Positions 1 through 7,230 are shown, counted from the first letter of the stretch. The stretch: 10,150 nucleotides of DNA from Oscillospiraceae bacterium (GCA_017646545.1 JAGCMI010000100.1:1-10150), one strand, 5' to 3'. Translations and numbers: made by a program. The notes: generated by a model from the letters alone, not told the origin.

Positions 1-717
1 AAATTCCAAATTCGTCGGCTTGCCTTTCGTATTACTGACGGTATACCCGAAAAATCTTTGCAAAGTATCCAGGTCGCCTCTGTCCCAGGCAACCTCAATG
101 GCATGGCGGATAGCCCGTTCCACCCGGCTGGGGGTGGTCTGGAAGGTTTTTGCCACCTGGGGATAGAGCACCTTGGTGATGGCGTTGATTACGTCCATGT
201 CGTTGACTGCGATGATGATGGCTTCTCTTAAATACTGGTAGCCCTTGATGTGGGCGGGGACACCGATTTCGTGGATGATGCCCGTGACCATGGATTCGAT
301 GCTGGTCTTGTCATTACGACGCAAAGGGATGGTCTTGCTGGTCTGCCCGCCCCGAATTTCCTCCAGCCGCTCCACCAGCGCTGCCATATCGCACGGCTTC
401 AGCATCAGATACCGGGCGCCCAGATTGGCCGCTGCCGCAGACACATAGTCTGTCACAAAGCCGGATGTAACCAAGATGGCAGGGTGCACATCCGATGCTG
501 CCAAGGCTTTCAAAATGCTGATGCCGTCACGCTTGGAGAGCATCAGGTCCAGCACCAAAATCTGAGGTTTTAGCTCCATGACGCGGCGCAGGGCTGTTTC
601 TCCGTCATTGGCAACGCCCACCACATGAAACCCCTCGGCATGCTGCAGCGCGGCAGTCAGATGCGCGCTGAATTCTTCCGTACTGTCCGCAATAAAAACG
701 GTAGTTAAATGTTCCAT
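1..717 (-). CDS. spo0A: Sporulation master response regulator Spo0A (C-terminus cut by window edge)
   Basis: Spo0A is the phosphorelay-controlled transcription factor that commits Clostridia and Bacilli to sporulation; it binds 0A boxes with core TGTCGAA. I translated 239 codons from the ATG at 717, and the frame is open to base 1. Residues 1-120 form a receiver domain: Asp57 in ILVLDLM is the phospho-acceptor, with Thr84 and Lys107-Pro108 as the usual conserved residues. Residues 140-239 are the Spo0A DNA-binding domain, with [19 protein letters not shown] and the recognition-helix stretch [15 protein letters not shown], nearly as in Bacillus. Full proteins are about 260-270 residues, so roughly the last 20-30 lie outside. 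The start has an AGGAG at 727-731, 9 bases upstream. An oddity is the acidic pair at the end of strand 1: it reads Asp11-Ser12, where Spo0A normally has Asp-Asp. The gene is divergent from the peptidase operon. Identity is secure; activity of the altered pocket is not. Confidence 0.96.
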   Translation of the reverse strand, partial: MEHLTTVFIADSTEEFSAHLTAALQHAEGFHVVGVANDGETALRRVMELKPQILVLDLMLSKRDGISILKALAASDVHPAILVTSGFVTDYVSAAAANLGARYLMLKPCDMAALVERLEEIRGGQTSKTIPLRRNDKTSIESMVTGIIHEIGVPAHIKGYQYLREAIIIAVNDMDVINAITKVLYPQVAKTFQTTPSRVERAIRHAIEVAWDRGDLDTLQRFFGYTVSNTKGKPTNLEF

Positions 718-849
718 ATTCCTATTCTCCTGTCCTGAATGATAATGCCCAAGGGTTTTCCCCGGAAACGACAGGATTATCCTAGCATAATAGAGCCAAA
801 TTTGCAAGTTAAAACCGAAACATTCACTCGCCCGTAATCGATGTTTTTC

Positions 850-907
850 CGTCGAAAATATCGTTTTATTGAACTTTTCTTCTTATTTCGACAGCATATT
901 GTCGAAA
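850..907. promoter_or_regulatory. Cluster of three Spo0A-box-like sites between spo0A and the peptidase operon
   Basis: Two perfect matches to the 0A-box core TGTCGAA are present, at 900-906 on the plus strand and 887-893 on the minus strand (read as TTCGACA on plus). A third site at 850-856, CGTCGAA, matches 6 of 7. All three share the 7-mer GTCGAAA, and the 12-mer GTCGAAAATATC occurs twice, at 851-862 and 901-912, exactly 50 bases apart. The two perfect boxes form a palindrome, TTTCGACA-N6-TGTCGAAA. They lie about 35-55 bases upstream of the -35 element of the peptidase promoter, a position suited to an activator, and 130-190 bases upstream of the spo0A start. The box consensus is established for Spo0A; regulation of either neighbour here is inference. 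The inverted arrangement could instead be the operator of another dimeric regulator. Confidence 0.55.
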
Positions 908-940
908 ATATCATAGCCCATCGTGTTTTTATGTCTTTGG

Positions 941-969
941 TTGACGGCAGGGCAATATTAGTGTACAAT
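941..969 (+). promoter_or_regulatory. Sigma-A-type promoter of the peptidase operon
   Basis: TTGACG at 941-946 (5 of 6 to the -35 consensus) is followed by a 17-base spacer and TACAAT at 964-969 (5 of 6 to the -10 consensus). Transcription would start near 975-977. This would leave the GGAGGG at 970-975 at or before the transcript start, which favours the ATG at 1002 over the in-frame ATG at 984. Confidence 0.65.
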
Positions 970-986
970 GGAGGGTAGAAATCATG

Positions 987-993
987 AAAGGGG
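987..993 (+). promoter_or_regulatory. Ribosome binding site that decides the first oligoendopeptidase start
   Basis: AAAGGGG lies 8 bases before the ATG at 1002. A competing site, GGAGGG at 970-975, sits 8 bases before the ATG at 984 but would fall at or before the predicted transcript start. The paralogue downstream begins MNEVWNLD, matching MNEIWNLD at 1002, so 1002 is preferred. Confidence 0.6.
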
Positions 994-1001
994 CACACAT
1001 T

Positions 1002-2756
1002 ATGAACGAAATTTGGAACCTTGATCCCATTTATAAGGGATTCGACGACCCTGCTTTTGCCGCAGACATGGACAAGCTGCGTGAGAAAGTCAACCAGATT
1101 CTTGCCTTCTCCGAGCAGTTGTCCGGCCTCTCCCCCATCGAAGGTCTGACCGGCGGCATTGCGCTGCAGGAAGATTTCGCCCAGGTGGTGGGCAAGCTGG
1201 CCGGCGACGCTTCCCTGCGTCAAGCCGCCAACACCCGTGATCCCGAGGCCGGCTCTCGCATGGGACAGGTGATGCAGCTTTACAGCGGCGTTGCCGCACC
1301 CTTTGCCGCATGGAAGGATTGGGCTTCCAAGCTGCCCGATCTGCAGCAGATCGTTGTCAATGACGAAAATCTGCGCGCGTACAGCTTTATGTTCCAGAAT
1401 TTGGCGGATTCCAGCAAGTATCTGCTGCCCGGCATGGGTGAGGAGATCATGGCAAAGATGGGTCTGTCCGGCGGTGATGCATGGAGCGAACTGCAGCAGT
1501 ATCTGACCAGCACCGTGCCCGTCAGCTATAACGGCGGTACCACCAATCTGTCCTCCATCCGCAATCTGGCTTATGATGCCGATCCCACTGTGAGAAAGGC
1601 CGCCTACGAGGCTGAACTGCAGTGCTACGAGCGGATCAAGGACTCCGTGGCCTATGCCCTGAACTCCATCAAGCTGGAAACCATTTCCGATTGCCAGCTT
1701 CGCGGCTATGCCTCCCCTCTGGAGCGCACCCTGAAGCAATCTGATATGAAGCAGGAAACCCTGGATGCCATGCTGGGCGCTATGGATGAATATCTGCCCA
1801 AGTTCTGGCAGTATCTGAAGGCCAAGGGCAAGGCGCTGGGTCATGAGAACGGCCTGCCCTGGTACGATATGTTCGCCCCCATGGGTTCTTCCTCCACCAA
1901 GTTTACCGCAGAGGATGCCCGCAGCTATCTGGTGGGTCTGTTCAGCGAGTTTGACGCAGATCTTGCCAATATGGTAGCAGAAGCTTTCGACAATGCGTGG
2001 ATCGACTTCTATCCCAGAGATGGCAAGGCCGGTGGCGCATTCTGCGCCGGTGTGGAATGTCTGGGCGAAAGCCGCATCCTCACCAATTTCGACGGCATGT
2101 TTGGCGATGTGGTAACGCTGGCCCACGAACTGGGACACGCTTTCCATAATCTGTGCATCAAATCCCACCGTCCCCTGAATCAGGATTACTCCATGCCCCT
2201 GGCTGAAACCGCTTCCACCTTCAACGAATGTGTGGTTATGGCATCTGCCATCAGCAAGGCTGCTGACAAGAATGAAAAGATCGCCTTGATCGAATCTCAG
2301 CTGCAGGATGCCACCCAGATCATCTGTGATATCTATTCCCGCTTCCGCTTCGAGAAGATGGTGCTGGATAACCGCAGCCAGATGTTCATGAATGCCGATA
2401 CGCTGTGCCAGTTCATGCTCGATGCCCAGAAGCAGAGCTACGGTGACGGTCTGGATCACAACGCGCTGCACCCCTACATGTGGGTATGCAAGAGCCATTA
2501 CTACGGCCCCACCTTCTACAATTTCCCCTACGCCTTTGGCGGTTTGTTCGCCCGGGGTCTGTATGCTCAGTATGAGCAGGAAGGCGCCGCTTTCGTGCCC
2601 AAGTACAAGAAGCTGCTCTACACCACTCCCATTGCTACCGCGGAAGATGTGGCAAAGGTTGCCGACATCGACCTGACCGATAAGAATTTCTGGCGTGCTG
2701 CCCTGCAGACCATCGCAGATCAGATCGATCTGTTCTGCCAACTTGTGGAGGAATGA
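1002..2756 (+). CDS. M3 family oligoendopeptidase (PepF-like), first tandem copy
   Basis: This is a cytosolic zinc metallopeptidase of the M3 family, which cuts short peptides internally. It has 584 residues from the ATG at 1002, about the usual length for the PepF/M3 oligoendopeptidases. The zinc site is HELGH at 375-379, with the third ligand probably Glu402 in AETASTFNE. The N-terminal half is helical and less conserved (PepF N-domain type); the catalytic domain covers roughly residues 200-575 and includes the SHYYGPTFYNFPYAFGG region typical of the family. There is no signal peptide. An ATG at 984 would add six residues (MKGAHI), but the promoter position and the paralogue's start argue against it. 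It is the first gene of an operon with a second M3 peptidase only 3 bases downstream and an M18 aminopeptidase after that, which points to stepwise oligopeptide breakdown. Substrate specificity cannot be read from the sequence. Confidence 0.93.
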   Translation: MNEIWNLDPIYKGFDDPAFAADMDKLREKVNQILAFSEQLSGLSPIEGLTGGIALQEDFAQVVGKLAGDASLRQAANTRDPEAGSRMGQVMQLYSGVAAPFAAWKDWASKLPDLQQIVVNDENLRAYSFMFQNLADSSKYLLPGMGEEIMAKMGLSGGDAWSELQQYLTSTVPVSYNGGTTNLSSIRNLAYDADPTVRKAAYEAELQCYERIKDSVAYALNSIKLETISDCQLRGYASPLERTLKQSDMKQETLDAMLGAMDEYLPKFWQYLKAKGKALGHENGLPWYDMFAPMGSSSTKFTAEDARSYLVGLFSEFDADLANMVAEAFDNAWIDFYPRDGKAGGAFCAGVECLGESRILTNFDGMFGDVVTLAHELGHAFHNLCIKSHRPLNQDYSMPLAETASTFNECVVMASAISKAADKNEKIALIESQLQDATQIICDIYSRFRFEKMVLDNRSQMFMNADTLCQFMLDAQKQSYGDGLDHNALHPYMWVCKSHYYGPTFYNFPYAFGGLFARGLYAQYEQEGAAFVPKYKKLLYTTPIATAEDVAKVADIDLTDKNFWRAALQTIADQIDLFCQLVEE

Positions 2757-2759
2757 TTT

Positions 2760-4514
2760 ATGAACGAAGTATGGAACCTTGATCGACTGTACAAGGGATT
2801 TGATGATCCCGCTTACGAGGCAGACATGGCTGCTATGAAGCAGCTGGTGGCAGATTTTACTGCATTTGCTGCTGACTTGCCCAATATGGAACCCATTGAG
2901 GGTCTGCGCAAGGGCGTGGAACTTCAGGAGAAAATGAGCGATCTGAGCATGCTCTTTGGCTATGCCAATCTGCGCTCTGCCACCAATGCCAAGGATCCCG
3001 AGCCCGGCTCCTACATGGGTCGTGTGATGGCCATCCGCAGCGGTATGGCTGCTCCCTCCGCCGCCTTCAACGCCTGGGTCGTCAGCCTGCCCAATTTGAT
3101 GGAACTGGTGCGCGGCGATGAATATTTGAAGAATTACGAGTTCTACTTTGCCGGCAAGGCAGACTCTGCCCGTTATCAGCTCTGCGGTGAAGCAGAAGCC
3201 GTCATGGCCAAGATGGGCATGTCCGGCGGCAGCGCATGGGGCAAGCTGCAGAGTTATCTGACCAGCACCGTACCTGTACATTACCGTGGCACCGTGACCA
3301 ATCTCTCCTCCATCCGCAATCTGGCCTATGATGCCGATCCCCAGGTTCGTAAGGATGCTTACGAAGCAGAACTGGCTTGCTACGAGTCCATCAAGGAACC
3401 CGTCGCTCACGCGCTGAACGCCATCAAGCTGGAGACCATCTCCGCATGCCAGCTGCGCGGCCATGCTTCTGCTCTGGACAGAACCCTCCACAGCTCTGAC
3501 ATGAAGCGGGAAACGCTGGAAGCCATGCTGTCCGCCATGGACGAGTACTCCCCCAAGTTCTGGCAGTATTTGAAGGCCAAGGGCAAGGCGCTGGGTCATG
3601 AGAACGGTCTGCCCTGGTATGATCTGTTTGCGCCCATGGGCGAGTCCTCCACCACCTTCACCACCGAGGAGGCCAAGGAGTATCTGCTGAAGCAGTTCTC
3701 CACCTTTGACGAAGAACTGACCCAGATGGTGGCCACCGCATTTGACGATGCCTGGATCGACTTCTATCCCAGAGATGGCAAGCGGGGCGGTGCATTCTGC
3801 TCCAGCATCCACAAGATTGGTGAGAGCCGCATCCTGACCAACTATGACGGCATGTTCACCGATGTGGTGACCCTGGCCCACGAACTGGGTCATGCCTTCC
3901 ATAACCAGTGCATCCGGGAGCATCTGCCCCTGAACCGGGGTTATTCCATGCCCGTGGCAGAGACCGCATCCACCTTTAACGAGTGCGTGGTTATGAATGC
4001 CGCCATCAAGTCCGCAGCCACCAAGGAAGAGAAGATCGCCCTGATCGAATCCCAGCTGCAGGATGCCACCCAGATCATCTGCGACATCTACTCCCGTTAT
4101 CGCTTTGAGACCATGGTGTTTGAGAATCGCGAAAGCACCTTTATGAATGCCGAAGCTCTGGCAGGTTATATGCTCACCGCCCAGAAGCAGAGCTATGGCG
4201 ACGGTCTGGATCATAATTTCCTGCATCCTTATATGTGGATCTGCAAGAGCCATTATTACGGCCCCACCTTCTACAATTTCCCCTACGCCTTTGGCGGTCT
4301 GTTTGCCCGGGGTCTGTATGCCCAGTATGAGCAGGAAGGCGCCGCCTTCGTGCCCAAGTACAAGAAGCTGCTCTACACCACCCCCATCGCCACCGCAGAA
4401 GATGTGGCAAAGGTTGCAGGTCTCGACCTGACTGATAAGAATTTCTGGCGCGCTGCTCTGCAGACCATCGCTGACCAGATTGACCTGTTCTGCCAGCTGG
4501 TAGAACAGCAGTAA
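2760..4514 (+). CDS. M3 family oligoendopeptidase (PepF-like), second tandem copy
   Basis: This 584-residue paralogue of the preceding gene is also predicted to be a cytosolic zinc oligopeptidase. HELGH at 374-378 and Glu401 in AETASTFNE are intact, so both copies should be active. It starts 3 bases after the upstream stop; its ribosome binding site GGAGGA (2747-2752) lies inside the end of the upstream gene, indicating translational coupling. Similarity to the first copy is uneven: by hand alignment about half of the first 150 residues are identical, against all but two of the last 88 or so (excluding the extreme C-terminus). One single-residue gap falls near residue 60. Divergence is therefore concentrated in the N-terminal domain, which could mean different peptide preferences, while the catalytic C-terminus is held by selection or gene conversion. 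Confidence 0.93.
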   Translation: MNEVWNLDRLYKGFDDPAYEADMAAMKQLVADFTAFAADLPNMEPIEGLRKGVELQEKMSDLSMLFGYANLRSATNAKDPEPGSYMGRVMAIRSGMAAPSAAFNAWVVSLPNLMELVRGDEYLKNYEFYFAGKADSARYQLCGEAEAVMAKMGMSGGSAWGKLQSYLTSTVPVHYRGTVTNLSSIRNLAYDADPQVRKDAYEAELACYESIKEPVAHALNAIKLETISACQLRGHASALDRTLHSSDMKRETLEAMLSAMDEYSPKFWQYLKAKGKALGHENGLPWYDLFAPMGESSTTFTTEEAKEYLLKQFSTFDEELTQMVATAFDDAWIDFYPRDGKRGGAFCSSIHKIGESRILTNYDGMFTDVVTLAHELGHAFHNQCIREHLPLNRGYSMPVAETASTFNECVVMNAAIKSAATKEEKIALIESQLQDATQIICDIYSRYRFETMVFENRESTFMNAEALAGYMLTAQKQSYGDGLDHNFLHPYMWICKSHYYGPTFYNFPYAFGGLFARGLYAQYEQEGAAFVPKYKKLLYTTPIATAEDVAKVAGLDLTDKNFWRAALQTIADQIDLFCQLVEQQ

Positions 4515-4521
4515 ATAACAG

Positions 4522-4527
4522 AAGGAG
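4522..4527 (+). promoter_or_regulatory. Ribosome binding site fixing the M18 aminopeptidase start
   Basis: AAGGAG lies 8 bases before the ATG at 4536. The in-frame GTG at 4527, a possible longer start, overlaps the last base of this site and has no ribosome binding site of its own, so it is rejected. Confidence 0.75.
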
Positions 4528-4535
4528 TGCATCAA

Positions 4536-5816
4536 ATGGATAATCGTATTCTTTCCCTGAAAAACTTTCTCGATGGCGCTGTCAGCGGCTACCACGCCAT
4601 CGCCACCTTGTCCGACGAACTGAAAAATGCGGGCTATCAGCTTCTGTCCGAGGCTAGTGCTTGGCAGCTGGTTCCCGGCGGCAAGTACTTCATGACCCGC
4701 AACGGCACCTCTCTGATGGCTTTCCGCGTGCCCCAGAACGCCCCCAAGGGTTTTCTGCTGACCGCCAGCCATTCTGACCGCCCTGGCTTCAAGGTGAAGG
4801 AAAATCCCGAACTGAAGAACGCCTATGTGCGTCTTGCTGTGGAACGCTACGGCGGCATGCTGATGTCCACCTGGCTGGACCGTCCTCTGTCCGTTGCCGG
4901 ACGGGTTCTGGTAGAAACCGAAGAAGGTGTGGAAAGCAAGCTGGTCAATCTGGATCGTGATCTGCTGCTGATTCCCAATGTGGCCATTCACATGAACCGT
5001 CAGGCCAATGACGGCTACAAGTGGAACCCCGTCAGCGACACCATTCCCCTCTTTGGCGGCAAGGATGCAGCCGGCAAGTTTGCCACACTCTTGGAAGAAG
5101 CCGCCGGCGGCAAGGTGCTGGGACATGACATCAGTCTGTATGTCCGCCAGAAGGCCACGGTTTGGGGTCTGGAGGATGAGTTCATCTCCTCCGCTGCGCT
5201 GGACGATCTGGCCTGCGCATGGTGCTGTACCCAGGGTTTCCTGAATGCTTCTGAAAGCGACAACATTCCCGTATTGTGCGTATTTGACAACGAGGAAGTG
5301 GGCTCCAGCTCCCAGCAGGGCGCAGACTCCGATATGCTGCAGAATGTCTTGAAGCGCATCTGCGGTGCACTCAATCTGGACATTTACCAGATGCTGGCAC
5401 AGAGTTTCATGCTCTCTGCAGACAATGCCCATGCCATCCACCCCAACCACCCCGAATTTGCCGATCCCAACAATGCGCCCGTGGTCAATCAGGGCGTTGT
5501 GCTGAAGTTCAATGCCAACCAGCGCTACACCACCGACGGTGTGACCGCTGCTGTTTTCCGCAAAATCTGCTCCAAGGCAGAAGTGCCCGTACAGACTTAC
5601 TGCAACCGCGCCGACATCGCCGGTGGCTCCACGCTGGGTAACATTTCCGTGACCCATGTGTCCATCCCCAGCGCTGATATTGGTCTGCCTCAGTTTGCCA
5701 TGCATTCCTGCTACGAAACTGCCGGCTGTAAGGACGCTGTGTATATGATGCAGGCGCTGCAGGCATTCTACAGCACCAGCCTCACCGTGGAAAACGGAAA
5801 CTATATCCTGAAATAA
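4536..5816 (+). CDS. M18 family aminopeptidase
   Basis: This 426-residue cytosolic di-zinc aminopeptidase of family M18 (relatives of aspartyl aminopeptidase and yeast Ape1) removes N-terminal residues from peptides; family members form large tetrahedral assemblies. The metal-site motifs are all present: His79 in SHSDRPG, Asp223 in AALDDLA, Glu253-Glu254 in DNEEVGS, Asp296 in LSADNAHAIHPN and His390 in LPQFAMHS. The YGGMLMSTWLDR and GSTLGNI blocks are also family hallmarks. The length is normal and there is no signal peptide. The first metal motif reads HSDRPG where many relatives have HTDSPG; the ligands are kept, but substrate preference may differ. It follows the second M3 gene by 21 bases with no terminator between them, so it is probably the last gene of the peptidase operon, trimming the fragments that the endopeptidases release. 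Confidence 0.94.
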   Translation: MDNRILSLKNFLDGAVSGYHAIATLSDELKNAGYQLLSEASAWQLVPGGKYFMTRNGTSLMAFRVPQNAPKGFLLTASHSDRPGFKVKENPELKNAYVRLAVERYGGMLMSTWLDRPLSVAGRVLVETEEGVESKLVNLDRDLLLIPNVAIHMNRQANDGYKWNPVSDTIPLFGGKDAAGKFATLLEEAAGGKVLGHDISLYVRQKATVWGLEDEFISSAALDDLACAWCCTQGFLNASESDNIPVLCVFDNEEVGSSSQQGADSDMLQNVLKRICGALNLDIYQMLAQSFMLSADNAHAIHPNHPEFADPNNAPVVNQGVVLKFNANQRYTTDGVTAAVFRKICSKAEVPVQTYCNRADIAGGSTLGNISVTHVSIPSADIGLPQFAMHSCYETAGCKDAVYMMQALQAFYSTSLTVENGNYILK

Positions 5817-5820
5817 TCTC

Positions 5821-5854
5821 AAAAAATTGGCACCCTGACGGGTGCCAATTTTTT
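5821..5854. terminator. Bidirectional rho-independent terminator between the peptidase operon and mtnN
   Basis: A perfect 15-base inverted repeat (5821-5835 and 5840-5854) with loop TGAC has a GC-rich core GGCACCC/GGGTGCC flanked by A6 on the left and T6 on the right. It can therefore end transcription in both directions. It lies 4 bases after the aminopeptidase stop and 8 bases beyond the mtnN stop, serving both convergent genes. Confidence 0.93.
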
Positions 5855-5862
5855 ATCTTGTT

Positions 5863-6558
5863 TTATTTGAGTGCACCGGCCAAGCGGCAGGTCACCGCGG
5901 CGCAGCGCTGGGCGGCAATGGCCTCAAAGGTGGGATATTCCATCTCCGCAGAGTCGTCCGCCTTATCGGAAATAGCCCGGATGATCACAAAGGGAATGCC
6001 GTTGCGATATGCCGTGTGGGCAATGGCCGCGCCCTCCATCTCGGTGCAAACTGCACCAGTCTTGGCGATGATGGCTTCCTTGGCTGCCTTCGCTGCCACA
6101 AACAGGTCACCGCTGGCCACTCTGCCCACCTTGCTGTGACCGGGGTTGACGGCTTCCGCCGCTGCCTCAGCCAGTTCCATCAGGGCAGAATCTGCCGGGA
6201 AGGCTACCACATCCATACCGGGCACCTTGCCCATTTCATAACCAAAGTGGACACAGTCAAAATCATGGTACATGGCATCCTTACTGATCACCAGATCGCC
6301 AATATCCAAATCCGCACACAGAGAGCCTGCAATGCCGGTGTTGACGATATGACTCACACCGTAAACACTGACCAGCACCTGCGCGCACAGAGCGGCATTG
6401 ACCTTGCCCACACCGCACTGCACCACAACTGCAGGGCAGCCATCCAAAACACCTTCATAATAATCAGAGCCCGCATGACGCTGCACCTGAATATTCTCCA
6501 TTTTTGCTTTCAAGGTAGCCACTTCCACATCCATGGCACCGATAATTCCAAGTTTCAT
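5863..6558 (-). CDS. mtnN: 5'-methylthioadenosine/S-adenosylhomocysteine nucleosidase
   Basis: This cytosolic enzyme hydrolyses S-adenosylhomocysteine to adenine and S-ribosylhomocysteine, and methylthioadenosine to adenine and methylthioribose. It has 231 residues, against 232 in E. coli Pfs. It begins MKLGIIGAMDVEV, with Glu12 matching the catalytic Glu12 of the E. coli enzyme. The substrate-binding Met-Glu in TEMEGAAIAH (about residues 173-174) and the catalytic Asp in RAISDKAD (about 196-197) are present, as is the nucleoside-phosphorylase-fold stretch VNTGIAGSL. The ribosome binding site AAGGAGGA (6563-6570) overlaps the luxS stop codon, so the gene is almost certainly co-transcribed and probably translationally coupled with luxS. 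Its product is the substrate of LuxS, so the pair forms a complete route from S-adenosylhomocysteine to homocysteine. Confidence 0.96.
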   Translation of the reverse strand: MKLGIIGAMDVEVATLKAKMENIQVQRHAGSDYYEGVLDGCPAVVVQCGVGKVNAALCAQVLVSVYGVSHIVNTGIAGSLCADLDIGDLVISKDAMYHDFDCVHFGYEMGKVPGMDVVAFPADSALMELAEAAAEAVNPGHSKVGRVASGDLFVAAKAAKEAIIAKTGAVCTEMEGAAIAHTAYRNGIPFVIIRAISDKADDSAEMEYPTFEAIAAQRCAAVTCRLAGALK

Positions 6559-6568
6559 ACTATCCTCC

Positions 6569-7045
6569 TTACTCCGGATAGATCATCCGGGCCTCGTCAA
6601 TATTTTCTAACAAAGCGGCATATTTTCTGCCCCAGAACTTCGCCATGGGCAGGTTCATATCCAAATAGTTGCCGCAATCCTTGGCGCTGGCACCGGGCAC
6701 TTCTCCTTCATAATCCCGAATGAAGCGGAAGCAATCCAAGACCAAGGGCAATGCCTGCCGGCTGGTGAGATCCCCCTTCAGCAGCAGATAAAAGCCGGTG
6801 CGGCAACCCATGGGGCCAAAATACAGCACCTGCTCCTTCCAAACCGGCTCATTACGCAGGTAGGTGGCCGCCAGATGCTCCATGGTGTGCATCTCGGCAG
6901 TATTCATCACCGGCTCTTCATTGGGAGATGTCAGTCGCAGGTCAAAAGTAGTGACGATTTCACTGCCAACAGCATCCTTGCGGGACACATAAAGACCGGG
7001 CTGCAGTTTGATATGATCGATGGTAAAGCTGGTGATCTTCTCCAT
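6569..7045 (-). CDS. luxS: S-ribosylhomocysteine lyase LuxS (autoinducer-2 synthesis)
   Basis: LuxS cleaves S-ribosylhomocysteine to homocysteine and 4,5-dihydroxy-2,3-pentanedione, the precursor of the AI-2 signal. It has 158 residues, the normal length. The metal ligands are His53 and His57 in HTMEHL and Cys124 in KDCGNY; Glu56 is the general acid/base and Cys81 in FGPMGCRTG is the catalytic cysteine. The enzyme is soluble and normally a homodimer with active sites at the interface. The ATG at 7045 has an AGGAG (7052-7056) 6 bases upstream. It is the first gene of a two-gene unit with mtnN. No AI-2 receptor or transport gene is visible here, so a role in methyl-cycle salvage is certain and a signalling role is not. 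Confidence 0.97.
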   Translation of the reverse strand: MEKITSFTIDHIKLQPGLYVSRKDAVGSEIVTTFDLRLTSPNEEPVMNTAEMHTMEHLAATYLRNEPVWKEQVLYFGPMGCRTGFYLLLKGDLTSRQALPLVLDCFRFIRDYEGEVPGASAKDCGNYLDMNLPMAKFWGRKYAALLENIDEARMIYPE

Positions 7046-7146
7046 GGTTTTCTCCTATACATGCCGCAAATACTGCGGTTATTTGCTTTATGATACCCCA
7101 AAACAGCCATAAATGCAAGAGAAACCTTTTTTTGCCCTATATGCCG

Positions 7147-7155
7147 ATTATAGCA
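7147..7155 (-). promoter_or_regulatory. Possible extended -10 promoter for luxS-mtnN
   Basis: On the minus strand the bases read TGCTATAAT, a perfect -10 hexamer with the TGn extension, which can work without a good -35; none is seen at the right spacing. A competing candidate nearer the gene has TTGCAT (7113-7118), a 17-base spacer and TATCAT (7090-7095). I cannot decide between them by eye. Confidence 0.4.
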
Positions 7156-7163
7156 GAAATATC

Positions 7164-7192
7164 TTGCAATTATCTGCTTTTTTTAGTATAAT
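7164..7192 (+). promoter_or_regulatory. Sigma-A-type promoter for the deacetylase-like gene
   Basis: TTGCAA at 7164-7169 (4 of 6), a 17-base spacer and a perfect TATAAT at 7187-7192. Transcription would start near 7199, giving a leader of about 30 bases before the ATG at 7231. Its -35 lies 8 bases from the divergent extended -10 sequence on the other strand, so the two could not be occupied by polymerase at once. Confidence 0.65.
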
Positions 7193-7230
7193 ATTAAAGG
7201 ATATATCTTATTGAAAGGCAGGGGCTGACC

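Noticed and set aside
779..807. Candidate spo0A promoter on the minus strand: TTGCAA (802-807), 17-base spacer, TAGGAT (779-784)
   Set aside because: Both hexamers match only 4 of 6. An overlapping AGGATAAT resembles a sigma-H -35, but no GAAT-type -10 sits at the right distance. The sequence is not strong enough to call a promoter.
984..1001. Upstream in-frame ATG start for the first oligoendopeptidase, with a GGAGGG before it
   Set aside because: The predicted transcript starts at about 975-977, so GGAGGG would be at or before the 5' end, and the paralogue's N-terminus lines up with the ATG at 1002. It remains possible if transcription starts further upstream.
1986..1992. Further TTCGACA match to the Spo0A-box core inside the first oligoendopeptidase, and one TGTCGAA in uvrB near 9760
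   Set aside because: Isolated matches within coding DNA, explained by Phe-Asp and similar codons and expected by chance at this frequency.
4527..4535. GTG start adding three residues to the M18 aminopeptidase
   Set aside because: The GTG overlaps the AAGGAG ribosome binding site that is correctly spaced for the ATG at 4536.
777..5822. A continuous 1681-codon open frame on the minus strand across the whole peptidase operon
   Set aside because: It is the antisense shadow of three well-supported genes with strong codon bias. Its translation repeats itself wherever the two M3 paralogues do, shows no recognisable domain, has no ribosome binding site in context and would include a terminator region. 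All three sense genes have intact catalytic motifs.
5842..6723. 293-codon plus-strand open frame opposite mtnN and the end of luxS
   Set aside because: It begins inside the terminator and runs antisense to two genes with complete catalytic residues; its translation is His/Gly-rich without domains.
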